64,000 nt of DNA from an uncultured Oceanospirillaceae bacterium (GTDB lineage: Bacteria > Pseudomonadota > Gammaproteobacteria > Pseudomonadales > Balneatricaceae). The stretch is taken from positions 1 through 64,000 of the forward strand of contig CAKZPE010000094.1 in the NCBI GenBank assembly GCA_937138495.1, given 5' to 3'. Positions within the stretch are counted from its first letter, which is position 1; each line of letters opens with the position of its first letter. The notes beneath the pieces were generated by a model that was given only the letters and a program-made list of their open reading frames with translations, did no database searches and was not told the origin of the DNA. Position numbers and translations under genes: made by a program. Shown here piece by piece: positions 1 to 7,755 of the stretch.

Positions 1-249
1 ATCCCCGCAGCACTGGCTGAGCAAATTGGCTTACAGGGCCAGGCCCGCACCAGGGTACAAACGGCGAACGGCACCATTGAGGTACAGGTCACCACACTGG
101 ATTCAATCAGTCTGGGCAGCATCACCCAGACCGGTATACGGGCGAATATTAATCCGTACATGGACGATAATACCGTGCTACTGGGAATGAGCTTCCTCAA
201 GCATCTGGAACTAACCCAACGGGGCGATACTCTGACCCTTAAGCCTTAA
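1..249 (+). CDS. Retropepsin-like aspartic protease family protein, C-terminal part
   Basis: The open frame enters from the left edge and ends at TAA 247-249, giving 82 residues. The C-terminal motif LLGMSFLKHLEL followed by a short beta hairpin (GDTLTLKP) is typical of the clan AA, single-domain retropepsin-like proteases of Gram-negative bacteria (TIGR02281 type). In that family a hydrophobic 'GMsfL' segment closes the fold. The catalytic DTG would lie upstream of the window and cannot be checked. The next gene starts 26 bases downstream on the same strand, so the two may be cotranscribed. The family assignment rests on the C-terminal motif alone. Confidence 0.6.
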   Translation: MPAALAEQIGLQGQARTRVQTANGTIEVQVTTLDSISLGSITQTGIRANINPYMDDNTVLLGMSFLKHLELTQRGDTLTLKP

Positions 250-275
250 CAGTGAAACAGTAAGCGGGAATAACA

Positions 276-698
276 ATGCAGGCACAGAAGTTTAAAATCT
301 ATCAGATGACAGCCATTTTCAGCATGCTGTTTGCCCTGCTGGGTTTCAGCTATAACGTCTGGCGCATGGAAGTAACCGAAGAAAACAGCAACATCCGCAC
401 CGCCTGCTTTGAGATCTTACTGGAACTGTCCAACCTGGAGCAGCAGATTTACGCCCTGCATTACGATAAAGATCAGGTGGCCGGTAACCCGCGTAAAGGC
501 TGGGTAAAAGTTGGCCTGATTGCTGACCTGAGCATGCTGACCAAAGACAGCGTGAAAGAAGAAGCACTGGAACTTAAAGATACCTGGTCAGAGAAGTGGG
601 ACCGGATCGAGTATGATCAGGCAGCCACTAACAATATGGTGACGCAGATTGAAGCAGTTCGCAGTGAAATTAAACTGGTACTGAGCACTCTTGAATAG
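276..698 (+). CDS. Small inner-membrane-anchored protein of unknown function
   Basis: This 140-residue protein has one hydrophobic segment at about residues 12-29 (MTAIFSMLFALLGFSYNVW) after a short basic N-terminus, so it is probably anchored in the inner membrane. The rest is charged and mostly helical, with acidic and basic heptad-like stretches at residues 60-140 that suggest a periplasmic or cytoplasmic coiled coil. It begins with ATG 26 bases after the protease-like gene and reads in the same direction, so the pair may form an operon. I do not recognise a named family. Coding-like composition and the position make the gene credible. Confidence 0.6.
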   Translation: MQAQKFKIYQMTAIFSMLFALLGFSYNVWRMEVTEENSNIRTACFEILLELSNLEQQIYALHYDKDQVAGNPRKGWVKVGLIADLSMLTKDSVKEEALELKDTWSEKWDRIEYDQAATNNMVTQIEAVRSEIKLVLSTLE

Positions 699-782
699 CT
701 TGTCTGAAAGCCCCCTGAACAGAAAATGCTAACCAGACTGTTACGCCGGACAGCGATCCGGCATAACAGGCTTTCCCTCCGG

Positions 783-1148
783 TCATAAGCCGGAAATATC
801 CGCATATACCCGGTAGTCTTCAATCAATCCTTCATGCCAGCGCAGCACCGTTGCAAAGCGGGCAGAATAGCGGCTGTTATCCAACCTCACATAGTTGACC
901 TGTCCATGGCAAATGGTGTGGTTATCATCCTGCCAGACGTTATCCAGCGTATGGGACATAGATTCAATGCTGCCGAAAAAGCTCCGGTTAGCTTCCAGTA
1001 CGGCCTCCCTGCCCGTTACCGGCGGAAAATTCCCCAGTTGGAATAAAACAGATTCACCTAATACCCGGGCCAGAAACGCCACATCTTTTTGGTCAACCGC
1101 CCGGTACAGCTGTTCGGTAAGCAGCGTTATTTCTATCATGTTATTCAT
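783..1148 (-). CDS. SnoaL-like / NTF2-fold protein
   Basis: The 121-residue protein has the layout of the SnoaL/NTF2 superfamily: an N-terminal helix with LYRAVDQKDVAFLARVL, then a curved sheet with the typical FATVLRWHEGLIEDYRVYADI end. Such cone-shaped folds serve as small isomerases, hydratases or binding proteins, and the substrate cannot be read from sequence. Its start overlaps the stop of the upstream VOC gene by four bases (ATGA), so the two are translationally coupled. The pair is divergent from a LysR regulator at 1757, which is the likely local regulator. The specific function is unknown. Confidence 0.75.
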   Translation of the reverse strand: MNNMIEITLLTEQLYRAVDQKDVAFLARVLGESVLFQLGNFPPVTGREAVLEANRSFFGSIESMSHTLDNVWQDDNHTICHGQVNYVRLDNSRYSARFATVLRWHEGLIEDYRVYADISGL

Positions 1149-1618
1149 ACCGGTTCTCCCGTTAATGATCGCACGTTAAACCGAAAGGGGCCGGTCTCGC
1201 CGCCATACAGGTTCCGTTCCTCAGTTTGCTCAGTGTTATATTCCAGAAACTCAAACTGAAAGCCCGCCGGATCGGTGTAGTACAGGGTTTTACGGTACGG
1301 ATGATCCATTCCCAGAATATCAATCGCATACCCCTGGGCCCATAAGCGTTCAGTCACACCCTGCAGGTCATCCACCACAAAGCCAAGATGCGCCAGGCCT
1401 GGCTGAATACTGCTGATGTCGCGCATGTCACCCTCAGCACTGTCGTTCAGGGTAATGTAATATTCATCGTCCCCCACATGTACCCAATTGCGTTGGGCAT
1501 CACCCCAGCGCCCTTCTCCGCTGCCACGCAGCCGCCATTCCGGAAACGCGGTCAGCAGAAATTCCAGCGTCGGCTGAATCTCTTTCACCACGAGATTAGC
1601 ATGTTCAAATCGCACCAT
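1145..1618 (-). CDS. VOC (glyoxalase/bleomycin resistance/dioxygenase) family protein
   Basis: This is a 157-residue single protein of the vicinal oxygen chelate superfamily. It starts MVRFEHANLVV, has the paired beta-alpha-beta-beta-beta modules, and carries the metal-ligand style segments HLGFVVDDL (near residue 97) and DPAGFQFEFLEY (near residue 120). In this superfamily the His and Glu ligands at such positions hold a divalent metal. It is followed with a four-base overlap by an NTF2-fold gene and is divergent from a LysR regulator. The substrate is not predictable: dioxygenase, lyase or resistance functions are all possible. Confidence 0.8.
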   Translation of the reverse strand: MVRFEHANLVVKEIQPTLEFLLTAFPEWRLRGSGEGRWGDAQRNWVHVGDDEYYITLNDSAEGDMRDISSIQPGLAHLGFVVDDLQGVTERLWAQGYAIDILGMDHPYRKTLYYTDPAGFQFEFLEYNTEQTEERNLYGGETGPFRFNVRSLTGEPV

Positions 1619-1685
1619 TGTTGACTCCTTTAACGCTGGTAAACAGCGCAGTTAAATACGTAAAACCACTCTAACCAGCATCAAA

Positions 1686-1727
1686 TTGACAAACAATATA
1701 GGTAAAAATAGACTCTTAGTTGACTAA
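1686..1727 (+). promoter_or_regulatory. Candidate promoter and LysR-type palindrome between VOC and LysR genes
   Basis: TTGACA at 1686-1691 is followed after 17 bases by TAGACT at 1709-1714, a fair sigma-70 match reading toward the LysR gene. Just downstream lies the 12-base palindrome TTAGT-TG-ACTAA (1716-1727). Palindromes in such divergent regions often bind the local LysR protein, so this is a reasonable operator candidate. The assignment is by inspection only. Confidence 0.4.
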
Positions 1728-1756
1728 AACTCAACAATAGATAAACAAATTCTGTT

Positions 1757-2677
1757 ATGGAAAATTTCAACGCAATTCCAGTCTTTGTAGCAGTGGCACA
1801 ACAGGGTGGTTTCTCTGCTGCGGCACGCGAGCTGAATATTTCCAAATCGGCGGTCAGCAAGCGGATTACTCAGCTGGAAGAACAATTAGGTGTCCGGCTG
1901 ATTCACCGGACCACCCGTAAGCTAAGCCTGACGGAAGCCGGTGAGCGGTATTATGAATATTCACTGCAGGCAACCCGCGCTGCCCAGCAGGCAGAAGATG
2001 CTGTCGGTGAATTACAGGGCGACCCCAGAGGGCTACTGCGAATCAATGCGCCTATGTCGTTCGGGCGCTTACATATTGCCCCGCTGATAGCCGAGTTTCT
2101 GCAACGGTATCCGCACATTCAGATGGATCTGGTACTGGACGACAATACCCTGAACATTGTTGAACAGGGGTTTGATCTGGCAATCCGGGCGACCCGGTTG
2201 CCTGACTCCACCCTGATTGCCCGTACGCTGGCGCCCCTGCGCAGTGTTATCTGTGCAGCACCGGATTATGTATTCCGCACAGCCCTGACGTCCCCCGACA
2301 GCCTCAAAGACGAAAACTGTCTTCTGTACAGCTATTCTGCCGACGCCAGTATTTGGGCGTTCAGCCCGCAAGAGCAGGCCGGGCAAACACTGCAGGTAAA
2401 GGTAAGTGGCAACTACCGGGTGAACAACAGTGAAGCTCTGCTAAGCGCAATCCTTAACGGCGCCGGTATCGGTCGGCTGCCATCGTTTGCCGCGGCGGAA
2501 TACATCCGTCAGGGCAGGCTGACTCAGCTGTTTGCGGATTACCACATGCCGGTGAAAACCATGTATGCGGTGTACCCTGAACGCCATTATATGCCTGCAA
2601 AAGTACGGGCGTTTCTCGAGTTCGCCAGTGAGAAACTGGGGAAAGATACTCCCCACTGGGATGTTGGGCTGTTTTAA
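1757..2677 (+). CDS. LysR family transcriptional regulator
   Basis: A 306-residue LysR-type regulator. The N-terminal winged helix-turn-helix covers residues 1-60 (FSAAARELNISKSAVSKRI, with HRTTRKLSLTEAGERYYEY after it), and a type 2 periplasmic-binding-like effector domain covers about 90-295. The 'RTTRKLSLTEAG' form places it in the large DsdC/AaeR-like (CrgA) branch of the family. It is divergent from the VOC/NTF2 operon and probably controls it and itself. Its stop codon overlaps by four bases the stop end of the next, convergent LysR gene. Confidence 0.92.
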   Translation: MENFNAIPVFVAVAQQGGFSAAARELNISKSAVSKRITQLEEQLGVRLIHRTTRKLSLTEAGERYYEYSLQATRAAQQAEDAVGELQGDPRGLLRINAPMSFGRLHIAPLIAEFLQRYPHIQMDLVLDDNTLNIVEQGFDLAIRATRLPDSTLIARTLAPLRSVICAAPDYVFRTALTSPDSLKDENCLLYSYSADASIWAFSPQEQAGQTLQVKVSGNYRVNNSEALLSAILNGAGIGRLPSFAAAEYIRQGRLTQLFADYHMPVKTMYAVYPERHYMPAKVRAFLEFASEKLGKDTPHWDVGLF

Positions 2678-3570
2678 TTCACCTCAGCCACTGGCCCTGT
2701 CAGATTCAGCTTTTCACTGAGAAAATCCACCAGCACCCGCACCTTAGGGGAAAGATGACGATTATGCGGGTACAGTGCCCAGATACCTTCATCTGCCGGC
2801 TGATAAGCCGTCAGCAGCTCAGTCAGCAGCCCCTGACTGATACACTCCTGCACATAATAATCCGGTAACTGCACTACCCCCAGGCCTTTAAGGGCGGCAT
2901 CCAGTAATACCTGGCCGCTGTTACAGTGCAGGGTACCCGTTACCCGGATATTCCTTTCCCGGCCTTTTTCAGCAAAGCGCCAGTACCCCAGATTCCCCTG
3001 TAAACAGTTATGTGCGGTTAACTGTTCAGGTGTATCCGGCATGCCATATCGGGCCACATATTCAGGTGATGCGCAGACGTGTAATGTCCGGGTGGCCAGG
3101 CGCTTAGCCATCATGCTTGAATCTTCCAGCTGACCCAGCCGGATCGCTAAATCAAACCCGGACTCAACCAGATCAACCTTCTGGTTAGTGAGCCGGCAGT
3201 GCACTTCAAGTTCAGGATACAGACCCATAAAGTCATTCAGCAAAGGGGTAACTTTGCTTTCCCCGTAAGTCGTCGGCGCTGTGATTTTCAGCTTACCGCG
3301 GGGCGTACTCTGTAACTGACCCAAAGCCCTTTCCGCTTCTTCAAGGCCGTCCAGTACCTGACGGCAATGCTGGTAATACACGTCTCCGGCCTCAGTTAAC
3401 GATACTTTGCGGGTGGTGCGGTAAAACAGCTTTGTTGCCAACCGCTGCTCCAGCGCCGTAACCTGCCGGCTCACCTGTGCGGTGGAAATACCCAACTGAC
3501 GGGCAGCCGGGGTAAAGCCCCCCTGCTCCGCCACCGCCGCAAATTCTGAAACCCCTTCCCAGTTCCTCAT
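2674..3570 (-). CDS. LysR family transcriptional regulator (divergent from formaldehyde dehydrogenase)
   Basis: This LysR-type regulator has 298 residues from the ATG at 3570; a TTG ten codons further upstream is possible but poorer. The DNA-binding domain reads FTPAARQLGISTAQVSRQV, followed by FYRTTRKVSLTEAGDVYYQH, and the effector domain follows. It belongs to the same CrgA/AaeR-like branch as its convergent neighbour. The gene is divergent from the class III alcohol dehydrogenase gene at 3675 with about 100 bases between, so control of formaldehyde detoxification is a plausible inference, not shown. Confidence 0.9.
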   Translation of the reverse strand: MRNWEGVSEFAAVAEQGGFTPAARQLGISTAQVSRQVTALEQRLATKLFYRTTRKVSLTEAGDVYYQHCRQVLDGLEEAERALGQLQSTPRGKLKITAPTTYGESKVTPLLNDFMGLYPELEVHCRLTNQKVDLVESGFDLAIRLGQLEDSSMMAKRLATRTLHVCASPEYVARYGMPDTPEQLTAHNCLQGNLGYWRFAEKGRERNIRVTGTLHCNSGQVLLDAALKGLGVVQLPDYYVQECISQGLLTELLTAYQPADEGIWALYPHNRHLSPKVRVLVDFLSEKLNLTGPVAEVN

Positions 3571-3674
3571 TATTACCAGCCAGTAAAAGTTATTTAACAA
3601 AAAGCCAGATTATCACCCTTAAGGAAACAATTAAAATAGCCGCATTCATACGAACAAAACCAGGAAACAGTTAA

Positions 3675-4805
3675 ATGTCTGATGCCATGATTAAATCAAA
3701 AGCCGCCATCGCCTGGGGGCCCGATCAACCGCTGAGCATTGAAGAAATTGATGTCATGCCCCCGAAAGCCGGCGAAGTGCTGGTCAAAGTCGTCGCCAGT
3801 GGTGTCTGCCACACCGATGCATTCACCCTGTCCGGCGATGATCCGGAAGGCATCTTCCCGGTGGTATTGGGCCATGAAGGTGGCGGCATTGTTGAAGCCG
3901 TCGGTGAAGGTGTCACCAGTGTATCTGTCGGCGACCACGTGATCCCGCTGTATACCCCTGAATGCGGTGAATGTAAGTACTGCCTTTCTGGCAAGACAAA
4001 TCTGTGTCAGAAAATCCGTGAAACCCAGGGCAAAGGGCTGATGCCGGACGGCACTACCCGGTTCTACAAAGACGGCCAGCCAATCTATCACTACATGGGC
4101 TGTTCAACCTTTTCGGAATATACCGTGCTGCCTGAAATCTCGCTGGCGAAAGTAAATCCTGATGCACCCCTGGAAGAAATCTGTCTGCTTGGTTGCGGTG
4201 TCACCACCGGCATGGGTGCGGTGATAAATACTGCAAAGGTCGAGGAAGGCTCAACCGTGGCCGTGTTCGGTCTCGGCGGCATTGGGTTGTCGGCCATCAT
4301 CGGCGCAACCATGGCGAAAGCCAGCCGCATTATTGCCATTGATATCAACACGTCTAAATTTGAACTGGCGAAAAAGCTGGGAGCCACCGACTGCATCAAC
4401 CCACAGGATCATGATCAGCCTATACAGGAGCTGATCGTAGAAATGACCGACGGCGGCGTAGATTACTCGTTTGAATGTATCGGCAACACTCAGGTTATGC
4501 GGTCCGCACTGGAATGCTGCCACAAAGGCTGGGGCGAATCAGTCATCATCGGCGTGGCCGGTGCCGGCCAGGAGATATCCACCCGCCCGTTCCAACTGGT
4601 CACCGGCCGGGTATGGAAGGGCTCTGCATTCGGGGGCGTCAAAGGCCGCTCAGAGTTACCGGATTACGTCGAACGTTACCTGCAGGGAGAATTCCGCCTG
4701 GATGATTTCATCACCCACACAATGGGGCTGGATAAGATCAACGAGGCCTTTGATCTGATGCATCAGGGCAAAAGTATCCGCAGCGTTATTCATTTCGACA
4801 CTTAA
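3675..4805 (+). CDS. frmA: S-(hydroxymethyl)glutathione dehydrogenase / class III alcohol dehydrogenase
   Basis: The enzyme oxidises S-hydroxymethylglutathione, formed from formaldehyde and glutathione, to S-formylglutathione with NAD, in the cytosol. The 376 residues match the family length. Catalytic zinc ligands are visible at Cys45 (SGVCHTDAF), His67 (GHEGGG) and the GCGVTTGMGAV segment. The four structural zinc cysteines are in CGECKYCLSGKTNLC (about 97-111), and a Rossmann motif VFGLGGIGL follows. An AGGA ribosome site precedes the ATG. The partner S-formylglutathione hydrolase (fghA) is not next to it or elsewhere in the window. A divergent LysR gene lies upstream and a long hairpin follows at 4830. 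Confidence 0.96.
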   Translation: MSDAMIKSKAAIAWGPDQPLSIEEIDVMPPKAGEVLVKVVASGVCHTDAFTLSGDDPEGIFPVVLGHEGGGIVEAVGEGVTSVSVGDHVIPLYTPECGECKYCLSGKTNLCQKIRETQGKGLMPDGTTRFYKDGQPIYHYMGCSTFSEYTVLPEISLAKVNPDAPLEEICLLGCGVTTGMGAVINTAKVEEGSTVAVFGLGGIGLSAIIGATMAKASRIIAIDINTSKFELAKKLGATDCINPQDHDQPIQELIVEMTDGGVDYSFECIGNTQVMRSALECCHKGWGESVIIGVAGAGQEISTRPFQLVTGRVWKGSAFGGVKGRSELPDYVERYLQGEFRLDDFITHTMGLDKINEAFDLMHQGKSIRSVIHFDT

Positions 4806-4829
4806 AATACACTCACTCACAACTTTTCC

Positions 4830-4867
4830 GGCAACGGTTCCGGCCATACAGGCCGGAACCGTTTGCC
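4830..4867 (+). terminator. Long inverted repeat after the formaldehyde dehydrogenase gene
   Basis: The arms GGCAACGGTTCCGGCC (4830-4845) and GGCCGGAACCGTTTGCC (4851-4867) pair almost perfectly around the loop ATACA. The stem lies 25 bases after the stop codon. No T-run follows, so it may be a processed or factor-assisted 3' end rather than a classical rho-independent terminator. Confidence 0.6.
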
Positions 4868-4978
4868 TGCATACCGGTAATTCCCTGAGCATTCTTCCGG
4901 GATTATTCCCTGCCCGGCCGTTGCAACTGTGCAGAAAATGTCCTAAATTAAGCGCCATTAAATCGTTACATCAAGAGA

Positions 4979-5091
4979 AGGGCTGACGTCCTCGCCAACC
5001 TGCCAACCTGGGCAAGGTGGTAACCCGGAATTTCCGGGCGATGTGGTCATACCGACAAAGAATCAGGTAGCACCCCGCACACGTCAGTTCT
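4979..5091 (+). ncRNA. Candidate structured leader RNA (multi-branch fold, no family assigned)
   Basis: The 113 bases before a small unknown gene can fold into a multi-branched structure. An 11-pair closing helix joins 4979-4989 to 5081-5091. Inside lie a 10-pair hairpin with two single-A bulges (4994-5021), a six-pair hairpin CCCGGA-ATT-TCCGGG (5024-5038) and a third hairpin (5042-5057). A 23-base unpaired stretch precedes the closing arm. The closing arm ends 21 bases before the start codon, beside the GGGAGC ribosome site. This is the architecture of a riboswitch or cis-regulatory leader, but it matches none of the known classes I could recall. Pairing was done by eye. Confidence 0.45.
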
Positions 5092-5112
5092 CATGAAAAT
5101 GGGAGCAGATCC

Positions 5113-5436
5113 ATGTTTGAAGCACATATATATTCACCCGAACCACTACAGCCCTCAGCTGAGCATGGCTTACAGCCCTGTGAACCGGTACTTTGCTGGC
5201 ATCCGGCACATAACTGTAATCTGGCGGTCTGGTTTACCCCCGGCAAGCGCCACGGTCAGCAAATCAGCTTTATCTATTTTGAATACCGCCGTGCAGATAA
5301 CAGCCACGGCTCTGTACAGACAGAGATATCCGACACGCCGGACTTCAGGCGTCTGCAATTACTTACCGCCGATCAGACGATCGGAGATCTGGACTCAGCC
5401 CTGACAGAAGAATGGCACCGCCAACGGGAACTGTAA
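5113..5436 (+). CDS. Small protein of unknown function behind a structured leader
   Basis: A 107-residue soluble protein starts at ATG 5113 behind GGGAGC. It has a central beta-rich part (LAVWFTPGKRHGQQISFIYFEYRR) and an acidic C-terminal helix (LDSALTEEWHRQREL). There is no signal peptide or membrane segment. I do not recognise a family. It stands alone between the 4830 hairpin and the 5461 terminator, so it is probably monocistronic. Because a strongly foldable region precedes it, its expression may be controlled at the RNA level. The out-of-frame ATG at 5093 opens another frame over the same region that I judge to be a shadow. Confidence 0.6.
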   Translation: MFEAHIYSPEPLQPSAEHGLQPCEPVLCWHPAHNCNLAVWFTPGKRHGQQISFIYFEYRRADNSHGSVQTEISDTPDFRRLQLLTADQTIGDLDSALTEEWHRQREL

Positions 5437-5460
5437 TTCCGAGCAATAACCTTCAGATAC

Positions 5461-5488
5461 AAAAACAGCGCCATCAGGCGCTGTTTTT
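5461..5488. terminator. Bidirectional rho-independent terminator
   Basis: AAAAACAGCGCC (5461-5472), loop ATCA, then GGCGCTGTTTTT (5477-5488). A GC-rich stem with A and T runs on both sides serves both the gene ending at 5436 and slyD, which ends at 5506 on the other strand. Confidence 0.9.
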
Positions 5489-5505
5489 ACATCCATCTCA
5501 GCCAC

Positions 5506-5988
5506 TCAGTGCTGATGACCGCCTACACCGTGAGCATGGCCGTGGGAGACCTCTTCTTCAGTGGCGTCGCGCACATCCATCACTTCCACATCGAAGGTCA
5601 GGGTTTTGCCCGCCAGCGGGTGGTTGTTATCCACGGTTACCTTAGACATGCCCACTTTAATAACAGTGACCTGACGCAGGCCTTTATCCGTCTGAACAGT
5701 CGCAACCATGCCCGGCTTCCAGTTCTTTTTACCCTGCAGGTGCTTCTTCTGAATAACCTGCTCACAGTTTGGCAGGAACGCACCGTAGGCATCTTCCGGG
5801 GCCAGTGTTACAGAAAATACATCGCCTGTTTCACGGTCATTCATTGCCGCTTCCAGACCTTTGATCATATTGTCATGGCCGTGAAGGTATAACATCGGGT
5901 TACCTTTACGGCTGGTTTCCTGCACGCTGTCATCGGCAGCGGAAAGGTTGTAATGAAACTGAACAACCTTATCTTTGGTGATTTTCAT
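5506..5988 (-). CDS. slyD: FKBP-type peptidyl-prolyl isomerase SlyD
   Basis: SlyD is a cytosolic prolyl isomerase, chaperone and metallochaperone that supplies nickel in hydrogenase maturation. The 160-residue protein shows the FKBP domain (MKITKDKVVQFHYNL...), the inserted chaperone flap at about 70-120 (APEDAYGAFLPNCEQVI and a Lys-rich segment), the return to the FKBP core (NHPLAGKTLTFDVEVMDV) and a short His-rich tail (HGHAHGVGGHQH) for metal binding. The tail is much shorter than in E. coli. The gene is monocistronic, with a terminator at 5461. Confidence 0.95.
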   Translation of the reverse strand: MKITKDKVVQFHYNLSAADDSVQETSRKGNPMLYLHGHDNMIKGLEAAMNDRETGDVFSVTLAPEDAYGAFLPNCEQVIQKKHLQGKKNWKPGMVATVQTDKGLRQVTVIKVGMSKVTVDNNHPLAGKTLTFDVEVMDVRDATEEEVSHGHAHGVGGHQH

Positions 5989-6057
5989 CTTTGTTCCTAC
6001 ATTCTGAATCAGGTTTCTGGCCGCATTATACGCTGGCTTGACGGGAATAATCAGCCT

Positions 6058-6531
6058 TTATTGAATCTCGGTAATTTCAAACTCAGTGGCCGCGATCATC
6101 ACGCAGTCACCCACATACTTACCGGCCAGCTGTGCGCCGAGTGGCGCATCCGGAGTCACAACCGTAACGGCTAAACCGGCAAACGACAGCTTCATACCGC
6201 CTCCGGCCGGGCCCAGCAGTAATAACCGCTGCTCATCAGTATCCAGTGCCTGCAACATAACCAGACAACCGGGCACCACCGGATCATCTTCATAAAACTC
6301 AACATCCGGCAAAGCGCACCAGGCGGCAATTTCACGCTGAATTTCTGCAACCCGGCGGGACTGCCCTTCCGCCAGATACGATGCTTCAAGCCCCAGGGTG
6401 TCATACTGATTTTCAGCAACACTTTCTTCGTGGGTTGCAGCCTGATGTGCTTCATTGGCCGCTTGCTGACAAACATTAAGGTCTGCTTCCAGCCGCTCAG
6501 TCACAGCGGCGATCAGTCCGGTTTTACTCAT
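6058..6531 (-). CDS. GreA/GreB-like transcription elongation factor family protein
   Basis: The 157-residue protein has an N-terminal coiled-coil region (about 10-70, rich in Ala and Glu) and a C-terminal FKBP-like GreA/B domain. The domain shows GCLVMLQAL, LLLLGPAGGG and the end TPDAPLGAQLAGKYVGDCVMI, corresponding to the family's 'sPlGkALlGk..GD'. GreA and GreB rescue backtracked RNA polymerase through acidic residues at the coiled-coil tip; a D/E pair is not obvious here (YDTLGLEA), so the activity may differ. The start overlaps the diguanylate cyclase stop by four bases (ATGA), so the two are coupled. Confidence 0.8.
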   Translation of the reverse strand: MSKTGLIAAVTERLEADLNVCQQAANEAHQAATHEESVAENQYDTLGLEASYLAEGQSRRVAEIQREIAAWCALPDVEFYEDDPVVPGCLVMLQALDTDEQRLLLLGPAGGGMKLSFAGLAVTVVTPDAPLGAQLAGKYVGDCVMIAATEFEITEIQ

Positions 6532-7478
6532 AACTCTGAATCCGACATAACCTGTTCAATATCTTCATAACAACACAGCTGATTACGGCCGGCGGATTTG
6601 GCTTTGTATAAGCTCCGGTCTGCCTGGCTGAGCAGTTGCTGTGCAGTGGTGGCACGATCCCGGGTGGTGCTGATGCCAATGCTGGCGGTAATGTAAGGCA
6701 CCACATGGGATCGTTTATGTTCAATCTGCTCCTGGCTCAGCCTGAGCAGTATGCTCTGCGCCAGCTTTTCAGCGGCCCGCAGTGTGGTATTGGGCAACAC
6801 GATGACAAACTCTTCCCCGCCATACCGGGCCAGCAAGTCACTGTCATTCCGCAGGCAACTTTTAAATAATTCCGAGACCTGACGCAAGCATCGGTCCCCC
6901 TGTGGATGGCCATAACTGTCGTTGTAGGTTTTAAAGTCATCAATGTCGAGGAATAAAAGACACAGCTCCTGATCATTACGGCGGTGCAGCCGCCAGCTGT
7001 GTTCCAGAGATTCATCAAATCCCCGCCGGTTCACTACATTCGTCAGTGCGTCTATCTGCGTCAGGCGGCTTAACTGCAAATTGGTTTCATCCAGTGCCGC
7101 CTTCATTTGGGAAATACGGGACATGGCATGTACCTTCGCCAACAGCACCACCTGATTCACCGGCTTCACCAGATAATCATCCCCACCGGCATCAATAGCA
7201 GCCGCCAGATACTCCGCATCATCTTTAATGGTCAGAAAAATAATGGGGATCCACTGTTCATCTTTCAGATGACGGCGGATCTGACGGGTAAGCTGTAAAC
7301 CATCGACACCGGGCAACAGAATGTCCATCAGAATCAGATCAACAACAGACCGTTTAATATGGGCTTTGGCTTCCCGTGCATCCCTGGCCAGTAACGGCCG
7401 GGGATACCCTGCAGCGGTCACAATGCTGGCAACCAGATCCCGCACCAGGGCGGAATCATCTACTACTAATATCTGCAT
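6528..7478 (-). CDS. Response regulator with GGDEF (diguanylate cyclase) domain
   Basis: The 316-residue protein fuses a receiver domain (about 1-120) to a GGDEF domain (about 140-305). Asp7/Asp8 and the phosphoacceptor Asp52 (ILMDILLPGVDG) are present, as are Lys105 and its context (YLVKPVNQV). The active-site motif is GGEEF at 220-224, so c-di-GMP synthesis is expected on phosphorylation. The usual inhibitory RxxD placed five residues before the motif is altered: the sequence reads RNDSDLLARYGGEEF, with Arg one position too early. No histidine kinase is adjacent. It is cotranscribed with the GreA/B-like gene. Confidence 0.93.
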   Translation of the reverse strand: MQILVVDDSALVRDLVASIVTAAGYPRPLLARDAREAKAHIKRSVVDLILMDILLPGVDGLQLTRQIRRHLKDEQWIPIIFLTIKDDAEYLAAAIDAGGDDYLVKPVNQVVLLAKVHAMSRISQMKAALDETNLQLSRLTQIDALTNVVNRRGFDESLEHSWRLHRRNDQELCLLFLDIDDFKTYNDSYGHPQGDRCLRQVSELFKSCLRNDSDLLARYGGEEFVIVLPNTTLRAAEKLAQSILLRLSQEQIEHKRSHVVPYITASIGISTTRDRATTAQQLLSQADRSLYKAKSAGRNQLCCYEDIEQVMSDSEL

Positions 7479-7755
7479 CTGAAGAGCCGTTCCATGAGAG
7501 TCGCCGTGCTAAGAGGGTGCTCATGGTAACAAGCTGATCATGCGCAGTACAAACAGATTGCATCACCACCGCCTCTGATCCTCCGGTTACCTGTCGGCAT
7601 CTCCCTGCCCGCAGGCTTTTCAGCCCGACACTTTTTGATTAAAATGCCGCCCCTGTCCTTTCCCGGACAGCCGGTATCTGCGAATTTTTCGCGACACCGC
7701 CGAAACACCATTATTAATTGCTCCGGATTTACGCTCCGGTCCGCAGAGGAAAACC

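Noticed and set aside
5093..5404. A 103-codon frame overlapping the small gene at 5113 in another phase
   Set aside because: The frame at 5113 has the better ribosome-site spacing and a more protein-like composition; the other is rich in Ser, Arg and Thr runs typical of a shadow.
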